A stretch of 64,000 bases of DNA from Mucilaginibacter sp. OK098 (GCF_900142915.1 NZ_FRCM01000001.1:1550001-1614000); one strand, 5' to 3'; numbered from the stretch's first letter, positions 43,132 through 52,681 are shown. Notes: generated by a model not told the origin, from the letters alone. Numbers and translations are program-made.

Positions 43132-44637
43132 ATGAACGAGATAAATTCAAAACCGGAGATTGGATTAGATCCGGCAAATTGGGACGATATTAAAACTTTA
43201 GGGCACCAAATCATTGATGATATGGTGGATTATTTAAAAAACATCGGCAACAAGCCTGTTTGGACACCTATCCCGCAACAGGTAAAGGATGAGTTTAAAA
43301 AACCTATTCCACAACAACCTGCTGATATTTTCGAGGTATATGAGGAGTTTAAGCAAAATATTTTTCCATATCACGGCGGTAATATCCATCCAAAATATTT
43401 TGCCTGGGTACAGGGTACCGGCACCCCTATGGGCGCCTTTGCCGACTTGCTTGCCGGGGTCATGAATAACAACGCGGCCATTGGTAATCAAAGCGCTTTA
43501 TATGTGGATAAACAGGTGATTAACTGGTGCAAGCAATTAATGAGCTACCCTGAAACCGGTAGCGGCATCCTGGTTAGCGGTGGCTCCATAGCCAATATTA
43601 CGGGTCTTATTGTTGCCCGCAACACCATTGTTGCCAATGCTAAAAACGCCGGCGTTTATGCTGCACAGGGTAAATTAACCGCTTATTGCAGCAGTGAAAC
43701 CCATAACTGCCTGGGTAAAGCTGCCGAAGTAATAGGCATCGGGAACGAGCAGTTAAGGAAGATCCCGGTAAATGACAATTATGAAATTGATATTGAAGCG
43801 CTAAAAGCTAAAATTAAGGAAGACAGGGAGAACGGTTTTTTCCCATTCTGTATTATAGGCAACGCAGGCACAGTTAACACCGGGGCAATTGATCCCTTAA
43901 ACGAGCTTTTGCAAATAGCCAAAAACGAAAAGATCTGGTTTCATATCGACGGCGCTTTTGGTGCGCTCGCAAAACTGGTTCCTGCTTACCAGGACAAGCT
44001 TAAGGCAATTGAAGAAGCGGATAGCGTAGCCTTTGATCTGCATAAATGGATGTATATGCAGTATGAGGTTGGCTGTGTATTGTTTAAAGATGCTGCTGCA
44101 CACCGGGCTGCCTTTGCTACTGCTGTTAATTATTTGACCGCGCATGACAGGGGAATTGCCGCAGGACCCGAAACCATTTCCAATTATGGTATGGAGCTAT
44201 CAAGGGGCTTTAAAGCCTTAAAAGTATGGATGAGCTTAAAAGAGCATGGTGTGGATAAATATGCGGCTATGATTGCGCAGAATATCGACCAGGCGTTTTA
44301 TCTTGGCGAAAAAGTGAAGCAGCATCATGATCTTGAGCTTATGGCGGCAGTTACCATGAATATTGTGTGTTACCGGTATAATCCCGGCAATTTGGATGAC
44401 GACCAGCTAAATGTATTGAATAAGGAATTACTAATGCGGATGCAGGAAACCGGTATTGCAGCGCCATCAAGCACCCTGCTCAACGGCAGTTATGCCATCA
44501 GGGTGGCTAATACCAATCATCGTACCCGAAGGGAACACCTGGATGAGATGATTGCAGGCACAATTGCAATAGGAAGCACTTTGATGAAAGAGCATGATTC
44601 AAAATTATTCAAATTTGATTTTTTAATAAGCAAATAA
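43132..44637 (+). CDS. PLP-dependent group II decarboxylase
   Basis: A 501-residue fold-type I enzyme related to aromatic L-amino acid and glutamate decarboxylases. His191 (SETHNC) stacks on PLP, Asp273 (WFHIDGAFGA) pairs with the pyridine nitrogen, and Lys305 (DLHKWMYM) holds the cofactor. The N-terminal dimerisation helices (IIDDMVDYLKNIGNKPVWTP) and HPKYFAWVQGTGTPMGAFAD look like the AADC branch. The amino acid substrate cannot be fixed. It is divergent from the MocR regulator; the spacer shows no clear TAnnTTTG box. Confidence 0.86.
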   Translation: MNEINSKPEIGLDPANWDDIKTLGHQIIDDMVDYLKNIGNKPVWTPIPQQVKDEFKKPIPQQPADIFEVYEEFKQNIFPYHGGNIHPKYFAWVQGTGTPMGAFADLLAGVMNNNAAIGNQSALYVDKQVINWCKQLMSYPETGSGILVSGGSIANITGLIVARNTIVANAKNAGVYAAQGKLTAYCSSETHNCLGKAAEVIGIGNEQLRKIPVNDNYEIDIEALKAKIKEDRENGFFPFCIIGNAGTVNTGAIDPLNELLQIAKNEKIWFHIDGAFGALAKLVPAYQDKLKAIEEADSVAFDLHKWMYMQYEVGCVLFKDAAAHRAAFATAVNYLTAHDRGIAAGPETISNYGMELSRGFKALKVWMSLKEHGVDKYAAMIAQNIDQAFYLGEKVKQHHDLELMAAVTMNIVCYRYNPGNLDDDQLNVLNKELLMRMQETGIAAPSSTLLNGSYAIRVANTNHRTRREHLDEMIAGTIAIGSTLMKEHDSKLFKFDFLISK

Positions 44638-44654
44638 ATTCGACATAAAGCATT

Positions 44655-44728
44655 GCCCCTCACCCCAACCCCTCTCCTTTGGAGAGGGGCTTAAAAGTCC
44701 TCTCCTTTGGAGAGGATTTAGGTGAGGC
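44655..44728. repeat. Hairpin repeat (CCCCTCTCCTTTGGAGAGGGG type)
   Basis: A perfect hairpin CCCCTCTCC-TTT-GGAGAGGGG at 44669-44689, followed by a second TCCTCTCC-TTT-GGAGAGGA hairpin, and outer CCTCACC / GGTGAGG arms. It probably ends decarboxylase transcription. The element recalls the lysS-downstream repeat (CCCCTCT..AGAGGGG). Confidence 0.7.
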
Positions 44729-44769
44729 AACAAGAATGCCAGTAAATAACCATTAAACCCTTTGTAAAA

Positions 44770-45375
44770 ATGACCCTGAACTTTGATCTTAACGCCAACT
44801 ATGTTTTGGAGGATGAACGCGTACTATTAAGACCATTGCTTGAAAGCGACTATGAATTGCTGCTACCTTTTGCCATAAATGAGCCTGAAACCTGGAAATA
44901 CTCCTATTTGAGTGCCCGTGGTGAAGATGGGATGCGCAGATATATTAAAGACGCCCATGATAATAAAGCAGCCGGTAAAGAATACCCCTTTATAGTTTAT
45001 GATAAACAAACCCAAAGCTATGCAGGCAGCACCCGGTTTTATGATATTCAGCAAAACTGGCAAACAATGCAGCTGGGTTATACCTGGTATGGCGAAAAAT
45101 TCAGAGGCACTGGGTTAAATAAGCATTGTAAATTTTTACTGCTCCAGTTTGCATTTGAAACTGTAGATGCTGTGCGGGTTGAATTTAGGGCTGATGCAAG
45201 GAATGACCGCAGCATTGCAGCTATGAAAAGCATTGGCTGTACACCTGAAGGAATCCTAAGAAACAACATGCCGCTACAGGAAGGCGGCAGGCGCGACTCT
45301 ATAGTTTTAAGTATTTTAAAAGAGGAATGGGATAGCGTGGTAAAGGACTTACTAAAAAGTAAACTAGGCCATTAA
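44770..45375 (+). CDS. GNAT-family N-acetyltransferase (RimJ/RimL-like)
   Basis: A 201-residue acetyltransferase. It has the typical opening strand LEDERVLLRPLLESDYELLL and SYAGSTRFYDIQQNWQTMQL. The acetyl-CoA loop has the form KFRGTGLNKHCK in place of QxxGxG/A, then RVEFRADARNDRSIAAMKSI and EGILRNNMPLQEGGRRDSIV, a close fit to the RimJ/RimL-like subgroup. The acceptor may be a protein N-terminus or a small amine; this is not predictable. Confidence 0.85.
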   Translation: MTLNFDLNANYVLEDERVLLRPLLESDYELLLPFAINEPETWKYSYLSARGEDGMRRYIKDAHDNKAAGKEYPFIVYDKQTQSYAGSTRFYDIQQNWQTMQLGYTWYGEKFRGTGLNKHCKFLLLQFAFETVDAVRVEFRADARNDRSIAAMKSIGCTPEGILRNNMPLQEGGRRDSIVLSILKEEWDSVVKDLLKSKLGH

Positions 45376-45549
45376 GCTAACCTATATCAAATTTTTTGTG
45401 GAAATAAATGCACACTTAAAGAAATATTTATACTAAAAACTAAAATTCTTCCCGGTAAATTATTGGTTAGGCAAATTTCATAGCGCATAATTGCGCTATT
45501 TTTATAATTAGCCTTGCTGGCATCAATATTGCCTATGATTGGGCGGTAT

Positions 45550-46893
45550 ATGAAAAAACTTTACGCCCTATTCACTTTATTGTTGATCCTGGTGCTTGCT
45601 GTGAGCAGCAATCCTGTAATTGCACAAAATTATACTTCCAGGATTGTTGATAATACAAGCAGTGGAGACGATCCCGGCGAAGTTAGTACCATTTTAACCG
45701 CTCATGATAAAAATGCCATTTTTGATAATGTAGCTACTTATACCTTTGAAGTAAAAAACACTTATAACAAAACTCAAACCGGCAAAGTAACCTACCTAAT
45801 TACCGACCAGTTTAATAAAAAGCTCCGTAAAGATTCTATTTTGATCAATGTGGAGCAACACAGCTCTCGCAGTTATGATTTTACCCTTCCACAGTTAAAA
45901 AGCGGTTTTTACAAGGTTAATTTCATGATCAACGTTACTGATTATGATGACACAACCCGCAGGGTATTTGGGATTCGTCCTGACGAAATAAGATCAGCAC
46001 ATTCAAGGCCGGATGATTTTGATAAGTTTTGGGAAACTGCTAAAGCGCAGCTTGCAAAGGTGAAACCTGAATATAAGATTACTGAAAAGTTCGATCTTGA
46101 AAAAGATAACCGGAAGGTATTTTTAATAGAAATGAAATCGCTGGGTAATAAAACCATTTATGTATGGTTAACCGAGCCCGAGCACCATCAAAAATATCAA
46201 AAGTTTCCGGTGTTGTTGCTGTTACCGGGTTACCAGGCAACAAACATCCCGCTGTTAGGGCGTGATGATGATATGGCATTTGTTAGCCCGGATGTTCGCG
46301 GACAAGGCTTAAGCAAGGAAAATTTTGACATGAGGAGAGAAGATTATATTGTGAATGGCCTTGAGGACAAGAACAAATATATAATGCGCGGAATAATAAT
46401 GGACTGTATCCGTGCAATTGATTTTATTTATTCCAGACCAGAATTAGGTCATGACCGGATTGGGGTAACAGGGGGCAGCATGGGTGGATATCTTTCTATT
46501 ACTACTGCTGCTCTAGATAAAAGAGTAACATTTTGCGCCCCGCAAAATCCATTTATGAGTGATATATATAATATGGATAATGGCGCGGTGGAATGGCCAA
46601 TTAATTACATGAAAAAGTATGTTACCATTAGGCCCGAACTCACTTTTGAAAAAGCTTTAGATAACCTGCAATATTTCGACACTAAAAACTTTGCAAGCGC
46701 AATTAACTGTCCAGTAGTTATGGGCATTGGATTGCTCGATCCATTTGTACCACCCAATAATTCATACGTGGTGTTTAACAGTATCAAAACCAAAAAGAAA
46801 ATTTTTGTATTTAAAGATCTTGGTCACGAAGTTGGAGACAAGTATTATAACTACGAAATTCGTTTTACACGCGATACTTTTGGATTGTTTTAG
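45550..46893 (+). CDS. Secreted alpha/beta hydrolase, acetylxylan esterase-like
   Basis: A 447-residue exported protein. ATG at 45550 yields a clear signal peptide (LFTLLLILVLAVSS..VIAQ). An N-terminal domain of beta strands (about 25-150) precedes an AXE1/cephalosporin deacetylase-like hydrolase: RPDDFDKFWETAKAQLAKVK, GYQATNIPLLGRDDDMAFVS, DVRGQGLS, nucleophile in VTGGSMGGYLS, later Asp in GLLDPFVPPNNS and His in DLGHEVGDKYY. All catalytic residues are present. It probably deacetylates a polysaccharide; the natural substrate is inferred only from the family. Confidence 0.82.
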   Translation: MKKLYALFTLLLILVLAVSSNPVIAQNYTSRIVDNTSSGDDPGEVSTILTAHDKNAIFDNVATYTFEVKNTYNKTQTGKVTYLITDQFNKKLRKDSILINVEQHSSRSYDFTLPQLKSGFYKVNFMINVTDYDDTTRRVFGIRPDEIRSAHSRPDDFDKFWETAKAQLAKVKPEYKITEKFDLEKDNRKVFLIEMKSLGNKTIYVWLTEPEHHQKYQKFPVLLLLPGYQATNIPLLGRDDDMAFVSPDVRGQGLSKENFDMRREDYIVNGLEDKNKYIMRGIIMDCIRAIDFIYSRPELGHDRIGVTGGSMGGYLSITTAALDKRVTFCAPQNPFMSDIYNMDNGAVEWPINYMKKYVTIRPELTFEKALDNLQYFDTKNFASAINCPVVMGIGLLDPFVPPNNSYVVFNSIKTKKKIFVFKDLGHEVGDKYYNYEIRFTRDTFGLF

Positions 46894-47213
46894 GGTGATT
46901 GTAGAGGTTGTAAGAGTTGTAGTTGTTGTAGAGGTTGCAGAATCTTTAACCAATCCAATTAATTAACTCTATTCCGGATCAAGAAATCCTTTAATCAGGT
47001 GAATCATGGTTCAAAAACAACTTAATCTAATCTAACCTAATCAACCCAATCCAACTTAATCAACTCAATCTAATCTAATCAACCTAATCAACTCCACCCA
47101 CAATGTCATTGAAATATAACTTTTATAACATTTACAGCAACTATAACTCATTTTAACCTAAACCAAGTAACAAAAGCATATTTTCACTATCTATACCATA
47201 AAAAAGGCTTATA
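46894..47213. repeat. 320-bp spacer with two repeat families
   Basis: 46900-46945 is a GTTGTAGAGGTTG-rich low-complexity stretch. Around 46972-47012 there is one arm of an element (GGATCAAGAAATCCTTTAAT..GAATCATGGTTC) related in wording to the repeat at 1074-1187. 47028-47095 is a run of complement words (CCTAATCAACCCAATCC, CTTAATCAACTC) of the GGTTGATTGAGTT family with no facing arm, so only half an element is present. 47100-47213 is AT-rich upstream DNA of the ABC ATPase. Confidence 0.55.
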
Positions 47214-47903
47214 GTGGAAAACATCCTGAATATTTCAAATCTTACAAAAACCTATCAAAGCGCAGGCAGAACGCTAACAGTGCTTGATAATATAAACTTT
47301 ACTGTTGCGGCCGGTTCAACCAACGCTATTGTGGGACCATCAGGCAGTGGTAAAACAACATTACTGGGCCTGTGCGCAGGACTCGACAGAGCCAGCGCGG
47401 GAATAGTTGAGCTAAATGGCATCAACCTCGGTAAACTAACCGAGGATCAGCTGGCACAGGTGCGCAATCAATACATCGGTTTTATCTTTCAAAACTTCCA
47501 ATTGCTGCCCACACTAACCGCACTTGAAAATGTGATGGTGCCTTTGGAGCTGCGCAGAGAGAAAAACATCAAGGCAAGATCATTGGATCTGCTTGATAAA
47601 GTTGGTCTATCCGATCGCGGGCACCACTACCCTACCCAATTATCGGGCGGCGAGCAGCAGAGGGTTTCACTGGCAAGGGCTTTCTCCAATGCACCACGGA
47701 TCCTGTTTGCCGATGAGCCAACCGGGAACCTAGATGCCGAAACCAGCGAAAAAGTGGTAAAACTGCTGTTCGATCTGAATAAGGAAGCCGGTACCACCCT
47801 GGTTGTAGTAACGCATGACCTTGAACTGGCTGCCAAAACCCAACGCATCCTGCGCATAAAAGGTGGCAGGCTGATAGCTGATGATTTAACCATTAATGGA
47901 TAA
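47214..47903 (+). CDS. ABC ATPase of a YbbA/LolD-type exporter
   Basis: A 229-residue ATP-binding subunit of the MacB/LolD/YbbA group. Walker A is GPSGSGKTT at 41-49, signature LSGGEQQRVSLARAF, Walker B ILFADEPTGNLD, and H-loop VTHDLEL. The start is GTG. A large FtsX-like permease follows after 6 bp, and a TesA-like lipoprotein after that, matching the ybbA-ybbP-tesA association of E. coli. Confidence 0.88.
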   Translation: MENILNISNLTKTYQSAGRTLTVLDNINFTVAAGSTNAIVGPSGSGKTTLLGLCAGLDRASAGIVELNGINLGKLTEDQLAQVRNQYIGFIFQNFQLLPTLTALENVMVPLELRREKNIKARSLDLLDKVGLSDRGHHYPTQLSGGEQQRVSLARAFSNAPRILFADEPTGNLDAETSEKVVKLLFDLNKEAGTTLVVVTHDLELAAKTQRILRIKGGRLIADDLTING

Positions 47904-47909
47904 CCGGCA

Positions 47910-50465
47910 ATGGAAAATACTCCTGGCATTACCAAAAGAAAAATAAATATCCCCTGGCTTTTTGAAATGGCTCTGCGCGATAGCAGGAAAAACCGTTCGC
48001 GGCTACTGCTATTTATTTCGGCTATCATATTCGGGATAGCGGCACTGGTTGCAATTTACTCGTTCAGGTATAATCTCCAAAATGACATAAATTCCCAGGC
48101 TGCCACCCTAATTGGCGCCGACCTGGTAGTATCAGGCAATAAGCCTGTGGATGCTGCTATAAAGCCTTTGCTTGATTCGCTGGGCGATAAAAGATCGGAA
48201 GAGCGCAGTTTTGCTTCCATGATCTATTTTCCAAGAACGCAGGGAACAAGATTAGTACAGGTGCGGGCATTGCAAGGCGGCTTCCCATACTATGGGAGCC
48301 TTGAAACAGAACCGGTACAAGCCGGATCGTCATTCAAAAATGGCAAATCTGCACTAGTTGATAAAACCCTGATGATGCAGTTTAACATGCATGTTAACGA
48401 CTCCATTAAGGTTGGCGAGGTTACTTTTCAAATTGCCGGGATCCTGGATAAAGCACCGGGCCAAACAGGGATTGCATCAGGTGTTGCGCCTATTGTTTAT
48501 ATCCCTTTGCAATACCTGGAGCAAACCGGGCTTTCCAAAAAAGGCAGCCGCATCAATTATAGTTTTTACTATAAATATGATAAGCCGGTAAATATGAGCA
48601 AACTGGTGAAAACCATTGAGCACAGGGTTGATAAAGCAGACATGAATATAGAGACCATCGAGATCCGGAAAGAAAACACCGGCCGTTCCTTTGGCGATCT
48701 GACCCGTTTTTTATCATTGGTTGGCTTTATTGCACTGCTGCTTGGTTGTGTTGGCGTGGCCAGCGCTATCCATATTTACATCCGCGAAAAAATTGCTTCC
48801 ATTGCCATTATGCGCTGCCTTGGGGTAAAAGCATCAGAAGCGTTTTTGATCTACCTGATCCAGATCATCGGCATAGGCATAATCGGTTCTGTTATCGGCG
48901 CTGCGTTGGGTACATCCATCCAGCATATTTTACCAATGGTGATGAAGGATTTTTTACCCATTACTATTTCAACCGATATTTCATGGCTGGCTATTGGGCA
49001 GGGGATTTTACTGGGCATCATCATTTCGGTATTATTTGCCTTGCTGCCGCTCATTTCCATCCGCAATATATCGCCGCTTAATACCCTCCGGATTGACTAT
49101 GACAATGTGAACCTGGTCCGCGATCCTTTCAGATGGCTGGTTTACTTACTGATCATCCTTTTTATCATAACTTTTACATTTTTACAGCTGGATAGCTGGT
49201 TGGCCAGTATATTTTTCACTATCGGCATCTTCATAGCTTTCCTGCTGCTTACCTTCACCGCATGGCTTTTAATGAAGCTGATGCGACTGTTTATAAAAAG
49301 TTCATGGGGGTATTTATTCAGGCAGGGTTTTGCTAATCTTTATCGCCCAAACAATCAAACCATTATACTTATTGTTTCGATAGGGTTAAGCACAACATTT
49401 ATTTGTACGCTTTTCTTTATCCAAAGTATCCTGATGGGGCAAATCAGCCTGTCATCAAGCGGTAATCAATCAAATATGATCTTGTTTGATATTCAAACCA
49501 GTCAGCAAAAAGCAATTGCTCAATTAACCAAACAACGGGGATTGCCGGTACTGCAACAAGTGCCTATTGTAGCTGTTAAACTGGAGAAAATAAACGGAAA
49601 AACTGAGGCGGATGTAAAAAAAGACACTACTATTAAAATTCCGGTTCGCGCCTTTACCTGGGAATACCGCGTTACTTACCGCGATACAGTTAGCGCCACG
49701 GAGAAAGTAATAAAAGGCGAATGGGTTGGTAAAGCAGAACCAGGCAAAGAGATCCCGGTTTCTATTGAGGACAATTTTTCAAAGCGCAATCATGTAAACG
49801 TTGGCGATCATTTGGTATTTAACGTTCAGGGAGTTAGCATGCCGGCTATTGTGAGCAGCGTACGGCAGGTAAACTGGAATAAGATCCAAACCAATTTCCA
49901 GGTAGTTTTCCCGAAAGGGGTTTTGGAGGACGCGCCGCAGTTTCACGTGCTGCTAACCCATGTACCCTCAGCAAAAGTATCTGCCCAATTTCAACAGGCA
50001 GTTGTAAAACAGTTCCCCAACATTTCTATTATCGACCTGGGATTGGTTTTAAATGTGATAGACGGCCTTTTGGATAAAATTGGCTATGTGATCCGTTTTA
50101 TGAGCGCTTTCAGTATTATTACAGGTATTGTTGTATTAATTGCATCGGTAAGGATCAGCAAATACCAGCGCATCCAGGAAAGCGTTTTACTTCGTACACT
50201 TGGAGCCAGCCGTAGACAAATATTTACCATCACCGCTTTAGAATACTTATTTTTGGGCGCACTATCGGCGCTTACAGGTATTGTTATTGCTATTTCAGGG
50301 AGCTGGCTCTTAGCCAAATACAGCTTTGAGGTACCTTTTACTATTAATTTGATCCCGGCGGTAATATTGTTTTTTATAATATCGTTACTTACAGTAATTA
50401 TTGGCCTTTTAAACAGCCGGGGGGTATTGAATAAACCACCTTTGGAGATTTTGAGAGGGAATTAG
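47910..50465 (+). CDS. Large FtsX-family permease (YbbP-like)
   Basis: An 851-residue membrane protein. There is one N-terminal helix (LLLFISAIIFGIAALVAIYS) and a periplasmic domain of about 220 residues. Three helices follow (FLSLVGFIALLLGCVGVAS, IIGIGIIGSVIGAALG, GILLGIIISVLFALLPL), then two to three more in the middle and a second periplasmic domain. It ends with the second FtsX-type helix set (MSAFSIITGIVVLIASVRIS, RQIFTITALEYLFLGALSAL, VILFFIISLLTVIIGLL). The double-FtsX layout and size match YbbP. Together with the ATPase it would move or extract lipids or lipoproteins; the substrate is not known. Confidence 0.85.
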   Translation: MENTPGITKRKINIPWLFEMALRDSRKNRSRLLLFISAIIFGIAALVAIYSFRYNLQNDINSQAATLIGADLVVSGNKPVDAAIKPLLDSLGDKRSEERSFASMIYFPRTQGTRLVQVRALQGGFPYYGSLETEPVQAGSSFKNGKSALVDKTLMMQFNMHVNDSIKVGEVTFQIAGILDKAPGQTGIASGVAPIVYIPLQYLEQTGLSKKGSRINYSFYYKYDKPVNMSKLVKTIEHRVDKADMNIETIEIRKENTGRSFGDLTRFLSLVGFIALLLGCVGVASAIHIYIREKIASIAIMRCLGVKASEAFLIYLIQIIGIGIIGSVIGAALGTSIQHILPMVMKDFLPITISTDISWLAIGQGILLGIIISVLFALLPLISIRNISPLNTLRIDYDNVNLVRDPFRWLVYLLIILFIITFTFLQLDSWLASIFFTIGIFIAFLLLTFTAWLLMKLMRLFIKSSWGYLFRQGFANLYRPNNQTIILIVSIGLSTTFICTLFFIQSILMGQISLSSSGNQSNMILFDIQTSQQKAIAQLTKQRGLPVLQQVPIVAVKLEKINGKTEADVKKDTTIKIPVRAFTWEYRVTYRDTVSATEKVIKGEWVGKAEPGKEIPVSIEDNFSKRNHVNVGDHLVFNVQGVSMPAIVSSVRQVNWNKIQTNFQVVFPKGVLEDAPQFHVLLTHVPSAKVSAQFQQAVVKQFPNISIIDLGLVLNVIDGLLDKIGYVIRFMSAFSIITGIVVLIASVRISKYQRIQESVLLRTLGASRRQIFTITALEYLFLGALSALTGIVIAISGSWLLAKYSFEVPFTINLIPAVILFFIISLLTVIIGLLNSRGVLNKPPLEILRGN

Positions 50466-50532
50466 GGGTAGAGATTAGAGGCTGGAGACTAGAGATTAGT
50501 TGACTAAGTAAATTTTGACTACTAAATTAAAA

Positions 50533-51219
50533 ATGCATAAACTAAAGATTATTTGCTTAATAACCACCGTTCTATTTCTTGCGGCTTGTGGAGATAAAAA
50601 AGCGGCACCTGCAGAAGTATCGGTAACAGCTAACAAGCCTGACTCTTCATCTACAGATAAAACCGTTTTGTTTTTTGGCGATAGCCTCACTGCCGGATAT
50701 GGTTTGGATGATCCTTCACAAGCTTTTCCGGGCGTGGTGCAAAATAAAATAGATGAGGCAAAGCTGCACTTTAAGGTAGTTAATGCCGGTGTAAGCGGCG
50801 AAACATCCGCCGGTGGCAAAGCCAGGATTGCATGGATCTTAAAGCAAAAAGTAGACGTATTTGTGCTGGAACTTGGCGCAAATGACGGGCTGCGTGGTAT
50901 CCCGGTAAGTGAAACAATGCAAAACCTGCAGTCAATTGTAGATGCTGTAAAAGCTAAATACCCTGCTGCCAAACTGGTATTGCTGGGCATGCAGGTACCT
51001 CCAAATATGGGTGGTAAATACGCCTACAGCTTTAAAGCCATTTTTCCCGGACTGGCGACAAAAAATAACATGACCTTTATGCCCTTTCTTTTAAAAGATG
51101 TTGGCGGTGTGTCCTCATTAAACCAAAAAGATGGCATCCACCCAACTGCCGAAGGCGCCAAAATTGTGGGCAATAATGTTTGGCAGGTGCTGGAGGGGGT
51201 ATTATTGGGCAAAAGCTGA
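50533..51219 (+). CDS. tesA: TesA-like SGNH esterase, predicted lipoprotein
   Basis: A 228-residue SGNH hydrolase. ATG at 50533 gives a lipoprotein signal (CLITTVLFLAACG, lipid-bearing Cys19), followed by a Ser/Lys/Ala linker. Block I is FFGDSLTAGYG (Ser51), block II VNAGVSGETSAGG, block III ELGANDGLRG, block V DGIHPTAEG. These are the residues of thioesterase I/lysophospholipase L1. E. coli TesA is periplasmic and soluble; here it is apparently anchored. It lies 67 bp after the permease, in the same direction. Confidence 0.88.
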   Translation: MHKLKIICLITTVLFLAACGDKKAAPAEVSVTANKPDSSSTDKTVLFFGDSLTAGYGLDDPSQAFPGVVQNKIDEAKLHFKVVNAGVSGETSAGGKARIAWILKQKVDVFVLELGANDGLRGIPVSETMQNLQSIVDAVKAKYPAAKLVLLGMQVPPNMGGKYAYSFKAIFPGLATKNNMTFMPFLLKDVGGVSSLNQKDGIHPTAEGAKIVGNNVWQVLEGVLLGKS

Positions 51220-51228
51220 TTTAAAAAG

Positions 51229-51359
51229 AGAATCAAGAAGTCAAGAATCAAGAGTCAAGATAAAAATGGTGGCATGGGTATCATATCCATTTACATTTCT
51301 TGATTCTCGACTTCTTGACTCTTGACTCTTGACCTCTTGATTCTTGATTCTTGACTCTT
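51229..51359. repeat. Word-type inverted repeat (AGAATCAAGAGTCAAGA family)
   Basis: The left arm (51229-51260) is AGAATCAAGAAGTCAAGAAT plus more of the same words. The right arm (51297-51359) is about twice as long and made of TTGACTCTTGATTCTTGACT complements. The extra copies suggest expansion of the words on one side. It lies between convergent tesA and the CHAP-like gene. The family is shared with 3423-3468. Confidence 0.7.
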
Positions 51360-51365
51360 CACCCC

Positions 51366-52121
51366 TTATTCAAACTGAATAAAACCGATATTTATGGTGT
51401 CGATAATGCGCCCGGTCCTTCTAAAAACACCTATTGCGCCATCCCTGCTATTCATACATATGTTTCCCTCAATAGTGGTTAAAAGGCCGTTTTCATTCTT
51501 TTCTACAAGGCCTGCATGCCCATACCCCCCGCCGGTGGAAATGATAAATACCTGCCCGGGTAAAATAAGCGAGGTATTTACTTTTGCGTCATGATTGGTT
51601 AGTATTTTGCCTTTTGCTTTTCTCCATCCCTCAATTACATCACCAGTTTTATAAGCAGGGTTTACAACTTCCAGGTTTATACAGGCATGGTTAAAGCACC
51701 AGTAAACAAATGCCATAGACCAGCGCTGTCCGTGCGAAATCCCCGCCGCATCATGATATTTATTTACGCCAGGTCCGCCGTTACTCCCCGAAGGAAATTC
51801 AATTACTCCAATTTGCGATCGTGCTATATTTAAAACAGTTGTCAGAAGGTTATTTGGCGGCGTAATTATGGGTTTAATATTTTTAGTGCCAAAAAGCGCG
51901 GCCCAGGTAATCGGACCAACAATACCGTCGGCATCTAAAGGATTTCCGTTTACGTCATTAAAACGGGTTTGGAACAGCATTACTGCATGGCAGGTATCAA
52001 GATCATAATCGCCGTTAATATTAACCTGACCGCAGCCTTTTTCATTTAATTGTTGCTGAATAGCTTTTACACTTGCTATGTCAAACGACTGCAGTTGTAT
52101 AGTTTGCCCTGGATAATTCAT
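51366..52121 (-). CDS. Peptidoglycan-binding CHAP-like protein with Ser in place of the expected catalytic Cys
   Basis: A 251-residue protein without a signal peptide. Residues about 8-78 form a PG_binding_1 domain (SVKAIQQQLNEKGCGQVNIN, DADGIVGPITWAALFG). Residues about 95-240 form a CHAP/TIGR02594-like domain (ARSQIGVIEFPSGSNGGPGV, WSMAFVYWCF, GYGHAGLVE). Related proteins have Cys in WCxxFVxWCF; here the residue is Ser135 (TCT, one base from TGT), while His202 is kept. It may be a binding protein or an inactive hydrolase. The lack of a signal sequence would fit phage-type or T9SS-independent release. It is monocistronic. Confidence 0.72.
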   Translation of the reverse strand: MNYPGQTIQLQSFDIASVKAIQQQLNEKGCGQVNINGDYDLDTCHAVMLFQTRFNDVNGNPLDADGIVGPITWAALFGTKNIKPIITPPNNLLTTVLNIARSQIGVIEFPSGSNGGPGVNKYHDAAGISHGQRWSMAFVYWCFNHACINLEVVNPAYKTGDVIEGWRKAKGKILTNHDAKVNTSLILPGQVFIISTGGGYGHAGLVEKNENGLLTTIEGNICMNSRDGAIGVFRRTGRIIDTINIGFIQFE

Positions 52122-52337
52122 GTTATAGAATAGGTAATATGGGTTAAAAATTGTTTATAAAGGTTTAGCCATAATAGTGGTAAAGGGCGTTACCAGGTAT
52201 CACGGACTTTTTTCAGCAATACTATAACGAAGCTTTTTCAATAAAATTGTTTGTCCATTTAATTAGATTCTATCTATATAAATAACAATTTCCTATTCCT
52301 AACCAAGGATCATTACCTTCGCAAAAAATTAAAATCA

Positions 52338-52562
52338 ATGGAAAAAACCAAACTTACTATAAACAATAATGGGTCTGTTAAAATAGACGGCGACTTTGAG
52401 ATAGTTGATATGCAGGGCAATGCCTATGGCTTGCAGGGCCGTACTATTGTTTCAATTTGCCGTTGCGGTCTTTCGGCTAATAAGCCCTTCTGCGATGGCT
52501 CACATAAAGGCCACTTTGAACATGATGCAATAGCATTTGATCTGCCGCCTAAAAAAGTATAA
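52338..52562 (+). CDS. CDGSH iron-sulfur domain protein
   Basis: A 74-residue protein with one CDGSH motif, CRCGLSANKPFCDGSH: three Cys and one His that ligate a [2Fe-2S] cluster. The length matches single-motif bacterial members (MitoNEET-like fold). The role is presumably redox or Fe-S transfer. A TACCTTCG sequence close to the -7 consensus precedes it (about 52314-52321). Confidence 0.9.
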   Translation: MEKTKLTINNNGSVKIDGDFEIVDMQGNAYGLQGRTIVSICRCGLSANKPFCDGSHKGHFEHDAIAFDLPPKKV

Positions 52563-52573
52563 TTTGACATATC

Positions 52574-52656
52574 AAAAACTTACGAAGTTTTAAAACGGCA
52601 AAGCCCTCAACGAGGCCTTTAAGCACATAAAACACCGAGTTAAACTTCGTAAGTTT
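52574..52656. repeat. 83-bp palindromic element, copy 1 (AAACTTACGAAG ends)
   Basis: The ends AAACTTACGAAGTTT and AAACTTCGTAAGTTT are inverted. The middle contains CGGCAAAGCCCTCAACGAGG. A second copy lies in opposite orientation at 53505-53582, so the two flank the alpha/beta hydrolase gene. Confidence 0.75.
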
Positions 52657-52681
52657 GGTTATCATATAAAATCCCTTTCAA

